NCBI RefSeq assembly: GCF_910592395.1
Contig: NC_088312.1
Span: 1,984,001-2,048,000 of the forward strand
DNA length: 64,000 bases
Direction of reading: 5' to 3'
From: Lineus longissimus
Lineage: Eukaryota > Nemertea > Pilidiophora > Heteronemertea > Lineidae
The translations under genes and the position numbers were made by a program. Positions 22,400-34,790 of the stretch are shown here, piece by piece (position 1 is the stretch's first letter; each line of letters starts with the position of its first letter). Under the pieces are notes generated by a model. The model searched no databases and was not told the DNA's origin. It saw nothing but the letters and a program-made list of their open reading frames with translations.

Positions 22400-25300
22400 G
22401 GTCTCCGAGGTATCTCTACAGACCCATTCCTACACCAGCTTGCTGGTTGTGACTTTGTCCTCATAAGACCTCGTAAGCAATCTGAGATGAAGGAAAGCAA
22501 ACCGCTGAATATCCGTGCAAGCTGGATATGAAAAGCCGAGGATAATTTTGTGGTGTATTTTCAGGACGGGTTACGTTTGGTCACCATCTGACGCCACATT
22601 GTTACTCCAAGGAGGATTTTCTTTAACATAGTTTAATGTTTTCAACTGTACTCGCATTTCATTACCCTAAAGTATCCCGAAACTCTCACCACGCACATAA
22701 ATATTCGAGCATTTACAACAATGTAAGTCCTCGGAGAAAAGGACAACGCTTCCTTGTTACATCCCATACTCCGCGGTCATCTCGCGGTTCAACTATTGCG
22801 CCACTTTCATGTTTTGTAATTCTGCAAATTGATATAATTACCTCCCCACGAAGTCTATCGTCGACTCATCAAGAGCCAATTAAGGAAAGGATCTTACCAC
22901 AGTTATCTTCTGCCTATTCCCCGGCCATGTGGTAGGGCGGTGCCCACGGTACGGACAGAAACCAGCGTGATACCTGCTAAATTAGTTCAAGAGGGATTTG
23001 AAGAGGTTTCAACTCTATTGGTAAATAATAAGTGTTTCTAACTCTGCGACACGATTTAATAAAGTTTGCAAGGTTATTAATAAGCCACTCGAAGATAAGG
23101 AAATATCTTGGCTAGGCAGGGTCTCCTGACGGGACAAAGCGTAGCATCTGTCCTCAATACACCCGGATGGTCCGACTCCGTATTTGCTCCATCAGCTGGT
23201 CCTATACCCCGGATGTTAACTTGACGGTGCTCCTCTGGGATGCGAGGCAAACATGGCCTTTAACAGAACACTACAGTTTGTCTAACCCCATGGTGGGCCA
23301 TGCGGAGAACGGTCTCATTAGCCAAATCTGTCCCGAGAAGTGAATGGCACAGTCTTTCAGTTGAGTTGCCCTGAAAGCGATGGCAGGATTCGCGTCGAAT
23401 GCCATCACAGAGGTAGGCCAACTTCTTGCTACAGGACATTGCCCCAAGTGAAGCGGACGATAACTAATGAACGCGCTCCGCTCTCTTGTGAAAGACACAC
23501 TAAAATTATCTCTGAGAAAATTGGCCGTTTGGACCTTAAGAGCTCTAATCAGAGGCTGTGGCATAACTAAGGCGATTCACTAACCGTTCATTAGACAGTT
23601 AAAGAACTGAAGTAACTAGAAGACCGGTTATTACGCGATATTCGGGCGAGTAAACACTGCCATGGTGGCATGATGATCAACCTCCAGCTGAAGTCCTTGG
23701 TGAGGAGAACGTCTTCCCAAAGACAGTTTTGACTGCTGAATTACACTGATCCCCCCTCAAAAAGTACATCCTCTTGCAATATGAAGCAACGAAATGAAAT
23801 GATATTGCCAAAGACGATGAAAGCCTTTGGCTCTTCATAGCTTACGATGACAGCATCAAATGCTTAGGTCATGTAGGTCGGTGGATGTGATTGTCACGAA
23901 TCGGACTGAGGCCATCAGGTCTTCCTCCGTTCCCCACCGACAGTTATTTATTGACAAGTTGTTCCTCCGGTCAGGTTGTGTCATTGTCGGAGACGATATA
24001 GCCCTGCGTCTTTCAGTCCCCATGTAAGTGGTATCACAACTGGAGACAGTATATGCATAGTTGAAATCTAAACATCTCTATAGAAGTGTCAATTATTGGA
24101 GACAAAAGTACCTAAAGTCTGTCCGAAAGATCTTGTCACCTGGTGTCTATAGTCGATCAGTGATTGCAGTGTGAAGATGCGACCTAGTTGATTGGAGACA
24201 ACCTAAGCCGACGACACGCGAATCCGTATGTTGAGAGACATTTCGGTCTCCACATAAGACGCAAAGTGATAACTTTTTCAGACGAACAAAAGATAACTTT
24301 TCGTCAACTCGAGACGACACTATTCTGTCGTACATAAGATTTACAATCATGTTTGTCATCAGTTTATTCGTAGTTAGCCTGATGACTTTCATATCAAAAT
24401 CAATCACAGTCCATTCGTTATTCATATTATTCATAAATCTTGGTCTTCATTCGTGACGGGACCACCCTCCTCATCCGCAAACAGTTGTACGTTCACGGCC
24501 GGGTAAGTTATGTTTTGATTTACACGGCAACGGCCGCTAATGAGGGTTGGGTCGGCATGACATGTCCTGCGGGCACAGGGAGACCAGGAGGACATCACCA
24601 GACCCTCAAGGCGACACTTCATTAACCGATACTCAAACTGTGACGGGTAGAGTTGGACAATACCCGACCAAATTAGCTCGCGCTGTTCTGAAAGTTGTCT
24701 GTTCTTTTACCTCGGCTTGTCATGAACCATATGGGCCTTTATGAGCAGAAGGGACGGACCCAGGCCGAGCGTGGACGGTTATAGTCCTATCGAGAGTAAT
24801 TAGGACTGGTTGCGCCTTGTCCGGCGGCGGCGAGCGCAGGCGACGGGCAAGCTAACGAAACAACATCATGCGGAAGACTGGAACCATACCCAAGGTTTGG
24901 GAAAATGAGCGGAAACAGGACATAGTGTTATTCACCTGCGGGGGGCGGCGTTCATTTTGTGTTTCTCGGATTCACACGCCTAAACTAAACATGTTTATCC
25001 TGGAGACAAATTTGGGTAAAAAAGTTCTTTTTGCAGAAATAACACTAATTAGGCGATTTCCTTACCCATAATGAGTGTAATGGAGCCTAAAGCAGGCAAT
25101 GGGTCAAGACACTCCAGTCGCTTTCTTCTTTGCGGACCAATACTTGAACGTCTAGGCTTGGCTGGTGAACACCCGAGTCCCAGGCGATAATTAGCGTTAT
25201 TCACGTTCAAGTGGACACTTGTCGTATTGGTGCGATATTGTCAAGGTTTGTTGAGAGATTGTCCATTTCTCTTTTCGTAGATTCTCTAAACAGTGAGTGC

Positions 25301-27365
25301 TATTCCTTGGTTTGTCCCAGTCACTTCAAATCAGGGTGATTCTTTGAAATGAGATGTGGCAAAGCAAAGTTCACTGTGACGAATCTAGGTTGTCCAACTA
25401 TCTTATTTTTTAGAATTCTGAAGAATGTCACTCGAATGGGTTTGTACTGCGGCGTATAGTTTGTAACCCAGGCCATATTGCCCCTTCCTGTATCAGCATC
25501 TAACCATGCGACAATGAGAAGCCTTTGACCGACGGCGGCCCGAGCAGGTGACGAGAAAGAAAGAATACCACAGGATGAGAGGTCGAGTAATGAGCAATGC
25601 CGCGAGGCCACAAAAAGATACCCACTTATCACCCTCGGGCGTGGGATCTTAGGCAGCTATGGCCTGCGATGGGCTCTGAAACTGGCCTTGTCCGCCAGAG
25701 GTAGGCCCTATTACGTTTAGGGGTACCTCTGGTCGAAGACGGAGTCACAAGGCCATAAAACACACTTGACGCTAACCGTAGTGGCGTGAAGAACGCTTAT
25801 CCCGCTTTTTATGAGGAATACTCCTTGGAGAATAACATCGCCAAGGACAGAGCGAACGCCGCTGAAGAAGAAGAAGGAACAGCGGAGTCTCATCAGGATA
25901 ATTCGACAGCCATTAGCCTGAAGATTGGCACATCCAGCCACATTTCCTCGCAAAAGACTTCGAATCCATCTAAAGTTGGACTATAATCGATTTAGGAAAT
26001 GTTTTTAGTCATTATCGACATTCAATCGTGTCGACTTCCGAGGTTAAGTATCCAGAGGTCGCCGATGGCTTCATTCCTTCCAAAACCGACATACGTTCAA
26101 TCCAATTTATGGTCGTTTGGTGATGTCGCCTATGACAATGACAAACTTGCCTCGGAGCAAGGAAGATCCTATAAAGATGTTCCTAGTGTTAATTAAAGAT
26201 AGAATGATTCATAAAACGAGGGAATTGGAAGAAAATGTAACGGCTTCCGAACGCACGGCAACAATAGGAAGAAGTGGGAGGTAGATTAGCTTCAATAAAC
26301 TAGGGACAGCAGCCTCCGTGTGCTTCCTGTCTTTTTTCAGGCGGCGTTCTAATAATCAGTATCCTGATCCTGCGGCATCCCTTCAGGGGATTTACTGGCC
26401 ACTGGTGTCATCATGATGCGAGCAGACGACAGCGTTCACGGCGGCTGACATGGTTACCTTGTCAACAATCTGTTTCCCCTGTTAACATAACAAAATCATC
26501 TCTATTTCTCATCACTGGTTGACCACGGACTTACATCCATCAAAATTATGGCGGGGAAATCTTAGTATCTGTTTGAAGGTTATCTATCGTGTTTGTTTGA
26601 GCTAAACTCATCCATAACCGCGTCCATGCTAACTTTATAGTGGCATATGCCACCCCGGCCCCCTTAAATCTCAGTTTGTGACAGAAAGTGTTAACGGGAT
26701 AATCCGTGAATGGCAGATAATTAACAAAGTATAATACCATATCGGGCTGATCGTCCAACCAGTAAAAGCGGCCTGGTGGCTTTGTCAGCCCCCTACCATT
26801 GTCAGCCGGTGTGAAATTAAGTTTGCAGTTGTGTTTCATATCAAGATCTCGCGAACGCGCAAACAACTTGAAGAAGGCAGCTTTGTCGTCTGTTCAATAT
26901 GACATTTGCTGAAGAAAGTGTCCGCTTTGTCTGCGCGATGTTCTGCAAACAATGCCTATTTTGTGATAGGCATGAAAATATCAAATAAAGGGGGCTGGCC
27001 CAACAAAGCGCCCACTTGTCCTCTCAAGAAACTCATTTTCGTTCCTTTCCGCTGGTCCGTACGCGCCGCCACTCGACACCCATCAAAGATGCTGCCGCTA
27101 CTTGAGCAGCGCTGCCGATGAGAAACGAGTGAGAAAAACTCGATCAGTTTGGGAGCAGACGCTCATGTTTTTGTGTTTTTTTACCAAAAATCTTGTGCTG
27201 ACTTCTGTTGAGCCTGGCTTAGCTCTAGGCAAGACCAAGGCTGCCGAGACCAGTGTCCCATAGCTTCTTGCGATTTCCAAAATTACGAGTATAGAACAAG
27301 CAAAGAATCTTAACTTCCGAAGAACTGTACCATTCCCAGTTTGTAGGTTTTCTTCAAGATGATAA
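22400..27365. other. Gene desert, part 1
   Basis: Five kilobases with only short unconvincing frames and no recognised domain, RNA gene or clear repeat. Composition is mixed, with scattered TAAT-containing sites and GC-rich patches (for example 24780-24850). Its position between CCDC28 and an Olig gene makes it a candidate for distal regulatory DNA, but nothing in it can be assigned by eye. Confidence 0.4.
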
Positions 27366-27367
27366 GT

Positions 27368-27656
27368 ATAATGTTAATGATAATGATAATGATAATAATA
27401 CTACACAATGGGTGATATGAATAAAGACTAGCAAATGCTTTTATCTAAAACTCCATGTACATTTACACTAGGCCTTCCTGTACAAAACCGGAGTAAAAGC
27501 ATTTGCTAGTCTTTATTCATATCACCCAATGTATGTACATGAATCAATAAATAACAACAGAATGAAGAGAAAAAAAGAGAACAATGTAGTGGGGAGTCGA
27601 ACCTGTGACCACCCGATCGAAAGACCAGCGTTCTAACCATTGAACCACCAAGGCTT
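27368..27656 (-). mobile_element. tRNA-derived SINE, copy 1 (split by an insertion)
   Basis: On the minus strand the head has tRNA-like pol III boxes: GGTTCAATGGTTAGAACG (A-box region) and GGTTCGACTCC (B box, 27593-27603). A pyrimidine-rich body and a tail of ATT/ATC triplets (27370-27400 on the + strand) follow. It matches copy 2 at 27740-27905 through head, body (AACAACA-AATGAA on the + strand) and tail. The acceptor arms do not pair, so it is not a functional tRNA gene. Confidence 0.75.
27404..27531. mobile_element. TA-flanked foldback MITE nested in the SINE
   Basis: Perfect 35-base inverted arms at 27409-27443 and 27494-27528 (outer ends TGGGTGATATGAATAAAG) enclose a 50-base loop. TA dinucleotides at 27402-27403 and 27532-27533 flank a 128-bp unit. 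The intact SINE copy 2 shows the uninterrupted sequence at the equivalent place, which defines the insertion. TA duplication suggests Tc1/mariner-type mobilisation. Confidence 0.8.
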
Positions 27657-27739
27657 TCTTGTTAGTGTGAAGATTTTCTTTGGGCCTGATAGCCAGGCTA
27701 TGGCGATCTGAACCTTGTGTGAAATTGATCGCCATGTTG

Positions 27740-27906
27740 AATACTAACGATAATGATCATCATAATGATTTCAATAATGATGATAATACTATATTTACAT
27801 GAATGAATAACAACAAAATGAAAAGAGAAAAATGCAGCGGATTCAGGGGGAGTCGAACCCGTGTCCACCAGAACGCAAGTCCAGCATTCTAACCATTTGA
27901 TGTTAG
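27740..27906 (-). mobile_element. tRNA-derived SINE, copy 2
   Basis: Same orientation and organisation as copy 1: B box GGTTCGACTCC (27849-27859 on the + strand as its complement), A-box-like region near 27890-27905, pyrimidine-rich body and ATT/ATC triplet tail at about 27745-27790. It is uninterrupted. About 80 bp separate the two copies. Confidence 0.75.
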
Positions 27907-30081
27907 GATGAAGAAGAGAAGCTGTTTCCGTGTACAATGTCACTTCTTTTCCAGAAATGAAAAAAACACGTTACGTATGTGCCTTGCCTATCGACTGCCA
28001 TGAAAGTTGTTTGATGCAAACCAGTGAACGGTGCATCTGTAACTGGGTGTCGTCAAGATGGCATACGGTAGAACAACACATCACGAAGATTCCTTTCACT
28101 GTGGGGATGGAACTATGACTTTTCGAGGTATCCAAGCCGCATTCACAACGCTCTGTATCTTAAGTGGTACATTTATCGCTGGGAGGGACGCAACAATGAT
28201 CACCAACACAAATCAATTTAACAACCCCTAAAGAAATTACGAGGCATTAAAATACAACAAACAAACGCAAAGGGTCTCCAGTGGAGAATATCGCCTCAGT
28301 AGATTGCCCAATGATATTGCTAATTTGGTATTAAAGTGGTATTTTGTTCACAAAATGGCTGCTTCAAGGTTCAACCAGTGGGAGGTGCGACCCTCATAGC
28401 AGCGGCTCGTCTCAAGGACGTTCAAGGGCGTTGCTCTTTTCTTCGCAGTTTCCGGCTGTATTGGCCTTAACGTTCTTACGCTTGATTGGTTATTTAGGTA
28501 CGTCGGCAGCCTTCCCTTTTATTTTCAATATGCCAAGGAGATGTTGGGATACAGCCGCGATTTCGAAATATTGTGCGATTACACCAGTTGAAACACTCCC
28601 GACCTTCGGTCCTGCCTCGTTTTAGACCCTACCGTTCAAATTCGCCTTGTGTCAGTCGTAGGACTCGTGTGATGGATAAATCGGCGGGAAACTCGTAAAG
28701 ATACCTGCAAATGGCTTCGGCAAACATGAATTGGACTGTGGCGTTGCCGAAATGCAGACGATAGCCCGAAATCGCGGCAATTCGCACTCTCAGAATCCTT
28801 GCCTGATTACTCCCCCTCATTACAACGTGATCCTCTTGATTATATTAACTGGCTCATTATGAACACCATAGGTCACCATCACACAGCGTCCACTGGCCCC
28901 AGCACCCGGCCATTCTTTCCCCGGCCCCTCCCCGAGCGCCTTATCCCTCCTCATGGCTTCCTAAATGTCTCCTAATCTCTCCCCCGTGCCTTATGAACGC
29001 TACTGTTCTATTTGAGGATTTGGTGATTATTTAAAGACGCAGCTACAATGTGTCTAATAGGTTTTCATTATCTTGTAGCGGGCGGGACACTCCTGGGATT
29101 AGCGCTGTGAACAATCGATGACGCGGATCAAGTCAGGTCCACCAGCAGACAGCAGTTTCACGGTTCTGCTACAAATCTTAGAAGAGACAACCATTTCCTA
29201 CAGTAGTGTGTTTCGGAGATGCCTCAAATGTCACATCCCGCCCTGAAAGTTATATGAGCTTTTGTTTCAAAAGTACACTCTCAGCATCTCAACCAGATGA
29301 GGACAAACAATGAGAAAAGAAAGAGAAAGCTTGGCATCGTCCTTTATATGCATGTTTACACATTGTTTGCATTGGAAACATGAACTCTGCCCCTTGAAGC
29401 TGCAACATGACACCTTCCTTGCTTTTCCACTTTCCAACTAGAATATCACAAGGTTAGGATGACCATGGTCCCTAGATGATCGCTTCCAAAGACCCCACAC
29501 ATTTGGTAAGAGGATTAACCGTGGATTGCATCAGGTATCTCCAAACAGCTCCACAAGGACCGTGGCCGGCCAGAGTGCTAACTCAGGCGAGAAATCGCAG
29601 CAAATGAGTCGGTTTGATGTCATGCGACTTGGCATCATCCCTTTGATTTCCTTGGTCATATTTGGCGAAGTGGATGCGTAACATTTGGTTAAATCTGGTT
29701 TGGTATCTCCGATGGCCCCATGAGTGTCAATTGCTTACGTCTCCATGTTGTCCCCGATGGATTGTCTCATGGCGGACCCATTGGGTCGTTCGAAGTGCGG
29801 ACTGTCCCTCTCTGTCTTAAGGTTTACAGGTCCGTGATAGATTAAGAAGGCAAACACTTGGGGTGCGTTCTAACTCTTGATATCGGTTGAGAAGGCTTTG
29901 TTGGTGCGTTTAATGGGTCGCAGAACATGGTCAGAAGGAGCTTATGGTCAGAAAGTTGGTGATGACGCAATGGTCTTGCATGCGATAATAATCACATTTT
30001 GCAATGGTTCCTATATTGTGCTTAGTTATAATCACACACATCCTTTTAAAAAGAATTAGATGGTCGTATTGTAACATCGAT
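27907..30081. other. Gene desert, part 2
   Basis: No gene or RNA recognised between the SINE pair and the tRNA gene. Only short frames without domains. Confidence 0.4.
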
Positions 30082-30154
30082 GGGGGACTAGCTCAAATGG
30101 TAGAGCGCTCGCTTAGCATGTGAGAGGCACCGGGATCGATACCCGGGTTCTCCA
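30082..30154 (+). tRNA. tRNA-Ala (anticodon AGC)
   Basis: A 73-base cloverleaf: acceptor GGGGGAC pairs with GTTCTCC (two G-U pairs), D arm CTAGCTCAAATGGTAGAGC, anticodon loop CTTAGCATG with AGC, and T arm CCGGGATCGATACCCGG with A and B boxes intact. Discriminator A is at 30154. A T-rich pol III stop (TTTT at 30161) follows. No intron. It appears to be a functional cytosolic tRNA gene standing alone in the desert. Confidence 0.95.
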
Positions 30155-33100
30155 CTTTCCTTTTATTTTCTCGTCTTTTCAATTTCCATTCTTTTTCGTT
30201 TTTCATTCTTAACTTGAAATCGGCAGCCCATGCAGCTATTAGGAAAGATAATAATTATCCTGCCTCCTTTCAATACAGTTGACAAATGACACCCTGACAC
30301 TCTCACGCGTTCACACGCTCCCTCAATGAGGCCCTCTCTCTAATCACCCAATACACATCCACCCTCAACAATCACGATGTAACCGTTATGCCTCAACACT
30401 TCTTTCAACCTGAAATTTACAAGTTTTACGTAACTTTACCGCTCTTGTCTTGTTGGCTTCTAATAGACAGACGCTGGTCGGTAAGCACCGCTAGTCGACC
30501 CGCCCGTCACCTTAAATAGCCATGCTAATAGCGGCTAATTAGAAGGCGCGCACGCAGCGGGCGTGAGCTCTCTCTCTGACTGCGCCTATAGTTACTGGTC
30601 TCATGCCCGGTAAAGCAAAACTTACGATCTATTGGCATACAATGACGTCACTGCCCCGAAACAGCAGGGACATGAGAGGTATACTAATCAAGGGACGCCT
30701 AGTATGACATTAATGGTTTGCTAATTGGCGGGATGTGATTGGTGTTGTCGTTTGAGATGATCTTCCATACATGACACGTGACCTCAGGCGTCATCTCCTG
30801 CATGAACGGATGATATCTTTCTTTATCATTTCTCCTGTTTTTGTCCGTATGTAAACAATCACTTTTTGCACTTCTTAATGGCCATCAGTGTAGGCCTACA
30901 TTAAGAGAAGGAAGAACCTCGGAAGGGAAAAGCCGCGGCGGAATCTGGCCGCGAGCGGAGAGTGCGGCGGCCCGCACTCTGTCGCAACTCGTCGATCGAT
31001 GTTTTCCAAACGAAATCGATATATGGCTTTCTGCAGTCGCTTTCGAAAAGCGTTAACTCGAGTTTGAATTATCAGTGCGCCCAGCTTTGGATAAAGCTCA
31101 CCAACCGTATCTTAATGTGATTACAAACTTGGGATAGAAAAGGATGATCTGGGAGCATCCAATTCAAGAGATAGACCGGGAACAATGACTTCGGCCCCCT
31201 CCATCCCTCCAGTGGTTTGACCCCTTTGGACCTCATAGACACCAAACCCTTTGTTTCTCTGTCCCTTTGACAGATAGCGCATTGCATCTTCTTTTCTTTG
31301 ACCTGCCGCTGTCCGATTATGAAGCATTATCACCAGATGACCGACATCTTGAAATTTGCTATTTCCGCTCATGCGTGAAGGAAAGATACCACCATTCAAA
31401 ATGAGATTCAGAAATCTCTTCATTTTAAAGCTTAGAAAGTGATGAATTTCAAAAGGACGTATGTTTCTGACACCTGGTGAAAATCTCAAGTGGGAAGTCG
31501 CAGCTTGGTCTTTTTGACCACATTGTAAGAAAATTTCATTCCAGGCAATTTTGGGGCGTCAACAAAGATGGCGGCTTGAATTGGTACAAAATATTCATTG
31601 TTTGACAAAGAATTATGCGGATTTCTCACTTCCTGTGGTCAGATCAAGGATTATTATAACCTTTCTCGAGAGGATTGATAACTGTTTGAAAACTTTCATT
31701 CGATTTTTCATCCTCTTTGATTGTTGTTTTACAAATAGGACACGGGTGCTTGAAAATCATCTGGTAAACAGACGACACAAAAACGGAAAACCATGCGCAC
31801 GGTTTTGTGATGAATCAAGCCACGTGACCGGATATTGATTGTTACAACAGATCATCTCATTTCAAATCTAATTCAAAATATTACACATTGTACTTCAAAG
31901 CGGATTGTAAAATTTTGCTAGAACAGTTTTAAATGTGCAGATGTTCATTTTGGATACGATTATTATTTTTTTAATATTCTTTCTATTTGCCGTCACAAGT
32001 TATTTGATTTTAATTGTACGGTGTACATAATCAAAAATACTTGACCGGCAGCCAGGTGCCAAGCTTATTCTGCCAAGAGGGAGTAAGCAGCATATCCCTT
32101 GGTTTTGGGCGTTGGTCCAACTGTGCTGAACCAAAAAGCATGGCATTATCGGATCAGGCTTTGGCGATCATCATAATCCAAGGCTCAGATTTAAACAAGT
32201 GTATTATCAATAAACAAAATATTGTCCCGTTTTTATTTTAATTGGCACCAACATTGTTTAGAGCTCCAATTTATAAGTATTCACTTCTGTGCTTTGTTTA
32301 CAATTAATGGATAAAGCGCTAAATCTGTTGGCGTCTGTAAAACTCTTAAATAATTAACAAGGTTATTAATCCAAATTATTAAATTAGTCAACCTCTGCTG
32401 ACACGAGGTGCTAATCGACTGTCTCGGGACGCCGTAACACCTTAATCTGTTTACAGCCTTTTTCATCTTCAAATACGTCCATTTACAAAAAAGTGTAAAT
32501 TTATGTCCAAACACTTTTAATTAATATATGGAGTAATTATATGAATCTACTACCCATTTATAAACTTAACCTAAATGCGATATAACCGTAAGTCTGGTAC
32601 CCCGGTTATGGAACTAACTTTCGGCGTGAATACCAAGGAAAATGCATGTCATGTTGTGACGTCATGAAAGTCATTGGCATCTTTTAAAATCCTGTCGTAG
32701 ACTTTCTTCCTTTTTTACACTTTATGGTTAAGACTCGTGCCATAAAAACAGTCTTCTCCTGTAACAAACAACTCGGACATGGCAGACGGTAGGATTTGGG
32801 CGCGCGGTGCCCGGATGTCGCACTCCAGTCACATGACATATGCTGACAATGTCTTGTGCCATTTTACGCCTGATTGCTGCTGCTTGATCAACCGGGCACC
32901 AGCATCATGCAACATTAACCCTTATACGTCATCGAAGTGCAAATTTTTTTTCTCACTTCAAATAATAAAGAATCTTCAGGACAAATTCGCTTCAAGTTCG
33001 GTAATTTTTTGGTTGAATTGAAATCTGGAAAGTCTTACAGGCAACCTGCGCATATCTCCAACCCACTTAAGCTAATGGCTGCCGCGAAATGAGAAATTTT

Positions 33101-34640
33101 GAAAGGGAACGCGAACAGTGCGACAGCCTGGCAAGAGAGTCCGCTCAGGGACTTAACGCTCGCCCATGTCTCACCCCGCATCTGGTTAACAAGCATACAC
33201 ATCCACCCAGTAAATTTCAAAATAATTCGAGTGGTTCAATTTTCTACTGAAAACGTCGGTTTTAATAGTGTGGATCGTCTGCTAGCGCTAGTTGCCTCGA
33301 GGCGACGATTTCCCCGCCGACTCGAGTACCCGACTTCCCCGGCGCATTCACGCGGACCTTTGTGTCGTCTATTCCCTAAGACTGCCAAAACTCGCCAGAG
33401 AAAATCCTTTTCATCACCCATAAGCGCTTAGAGAGGGATGCAGATGGCCAACTATTTCATCCAGATCTGCCATTTTCCCTTTCTTGCACTCCCCAGTTTG
33501 TTTAGTTTAGCTACTAATCCGCTGCGTTTTTGTCCAAGGAAGAAAGACTTCAGCGTCCCTGATATGCCAAAAATGTTTATATTGCAATTGAGGCAAAAGT
33601 TGAGCAAATGTCTTGGCTAAATCATCTTTAAACCAAACAAACTGGTATATGAGAACTATTTGCTCTGTGAAAACATTACACCATGAAGTCACGCTAAATC
33701 TCGTATCATAGCAAGAATGTCGAGGGTGACATACCAGATTTGAAACGACACTTTTGCTTCTCTGGCGGTGTTGCGACGAAATCGGTGGGTGTCGCAGAAA
33801 AAGTAGGCACCCATTTTATCCTTCCCATCGAGAAAAGACGTATTTTACTTGGGCTTGTTTGAATACAATTACAGAATAGCCAGCCAGTTAGAAGAACCCA
33901 CAATCCATTTACCGCAACTACTCACCAACTTCGGGCTCTTCTTCTTCTTCAGCAGCAGCACTTCACTAAGCTACATATTTGAACAGACGGCATGACATAA
34001 GACAAATTTCCACCAAAAGACATCAGAAGCGCCCCGCTGGTTCTTTTCCAAACGAATAACCAATCAAACCGCGGTCACTGTTTTACAAGTCAAAAAAGAT
34101 TTCCCGTTTCAGCGATTTACTAATGTCGCGTCGGGCGGTTGGCAGGCGTGTTAGTGACGTGGTTTTGTGGCTGTCCTTGTTGCCTTTATCAAAAATATCT
34201 TAGATATCTTATCATGTCTTTAAAGAAGATCCGTTGCGTGTTAGTGTAAATCCAAATCCAGATTTAGATTGAACCGGACGCACGACAATGTGTACTTGCA
34301 TTGACATATCCCGCAAACAGGGGCTCAATTTCGTTCAAACGCCACAAATCATTGCGGTAGCGTCTCAGTATGATAGCGTTCACTAATTCGGCCACTAATG
34401 GACCTTTGAAGGAGCCGTTTGATAGCAAGAAGTCAAGCAGGTTCCTGTCGCGGGGAGGATGGGTGGAGAACACGCTACAATGGACATCCTGGGAAGAATC
34501 TTAGGAGATGGTAAAGAGACTTTAATGAGACGCCGAGCCGCCAACCTGTCTCGCTATTTCAACACTGATTTTTGAGAGTGCGGTTAGTTTAAGCTCACAT
34601 TTTCTACCACTGACGATTTGCAGATTATATTAAAAAGCAA
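30155..34640. other. Gene desert, part 3
   Basis: No coding gene recognised. Contains homeodomain-type cores such as CTAATTAG at 30535-30542 and an AT-rich stretch at 32340-32400. Frames of up to 122 codons (31121-31489 minus) show no domain. Confidence 0.4.
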
Positions 34641-34649
34641 CTTTTCAAA

Positions 34650-34790
34650 AACGTATAGGTCTGATGACCTCAAAGACCAAATTCTGTTCGATCTGATTCA
34701 TGGCTTGGCCACCAGGGGGCCAAAACTGACAACAAAATAAATGCGATATCTCCGTTGCTTATGATCAGTTATGCCCAGCTCGTGGTTTCC
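34650..34790 (+). repeat. Dispersed repeat, copy 1, with CTCF-like core
   Basis: This segment aligns by eye with the repeat at the right end of the window (63740-63850): both have GATCTGATT, then TTGGCCACCAGGGGGCCAAA, then GATATCTC, in the same order and orientation. The 15-base core TGGCCACCAGGGGGC is at 34706-34720. It lies about 1.8 kb upstream of the Olig gene. Confidence 0.7.

Noticed and set aside
24780-24850. GC-rich patch as a CpG-island promoter
   Set aside because: Too short and not next to any supported gene.
27590-27655. tRNA gene on the minus strand
   Set aside because: Pol III boxes are present but the acceptor stem does not pair and the body continues into a SINE tail.
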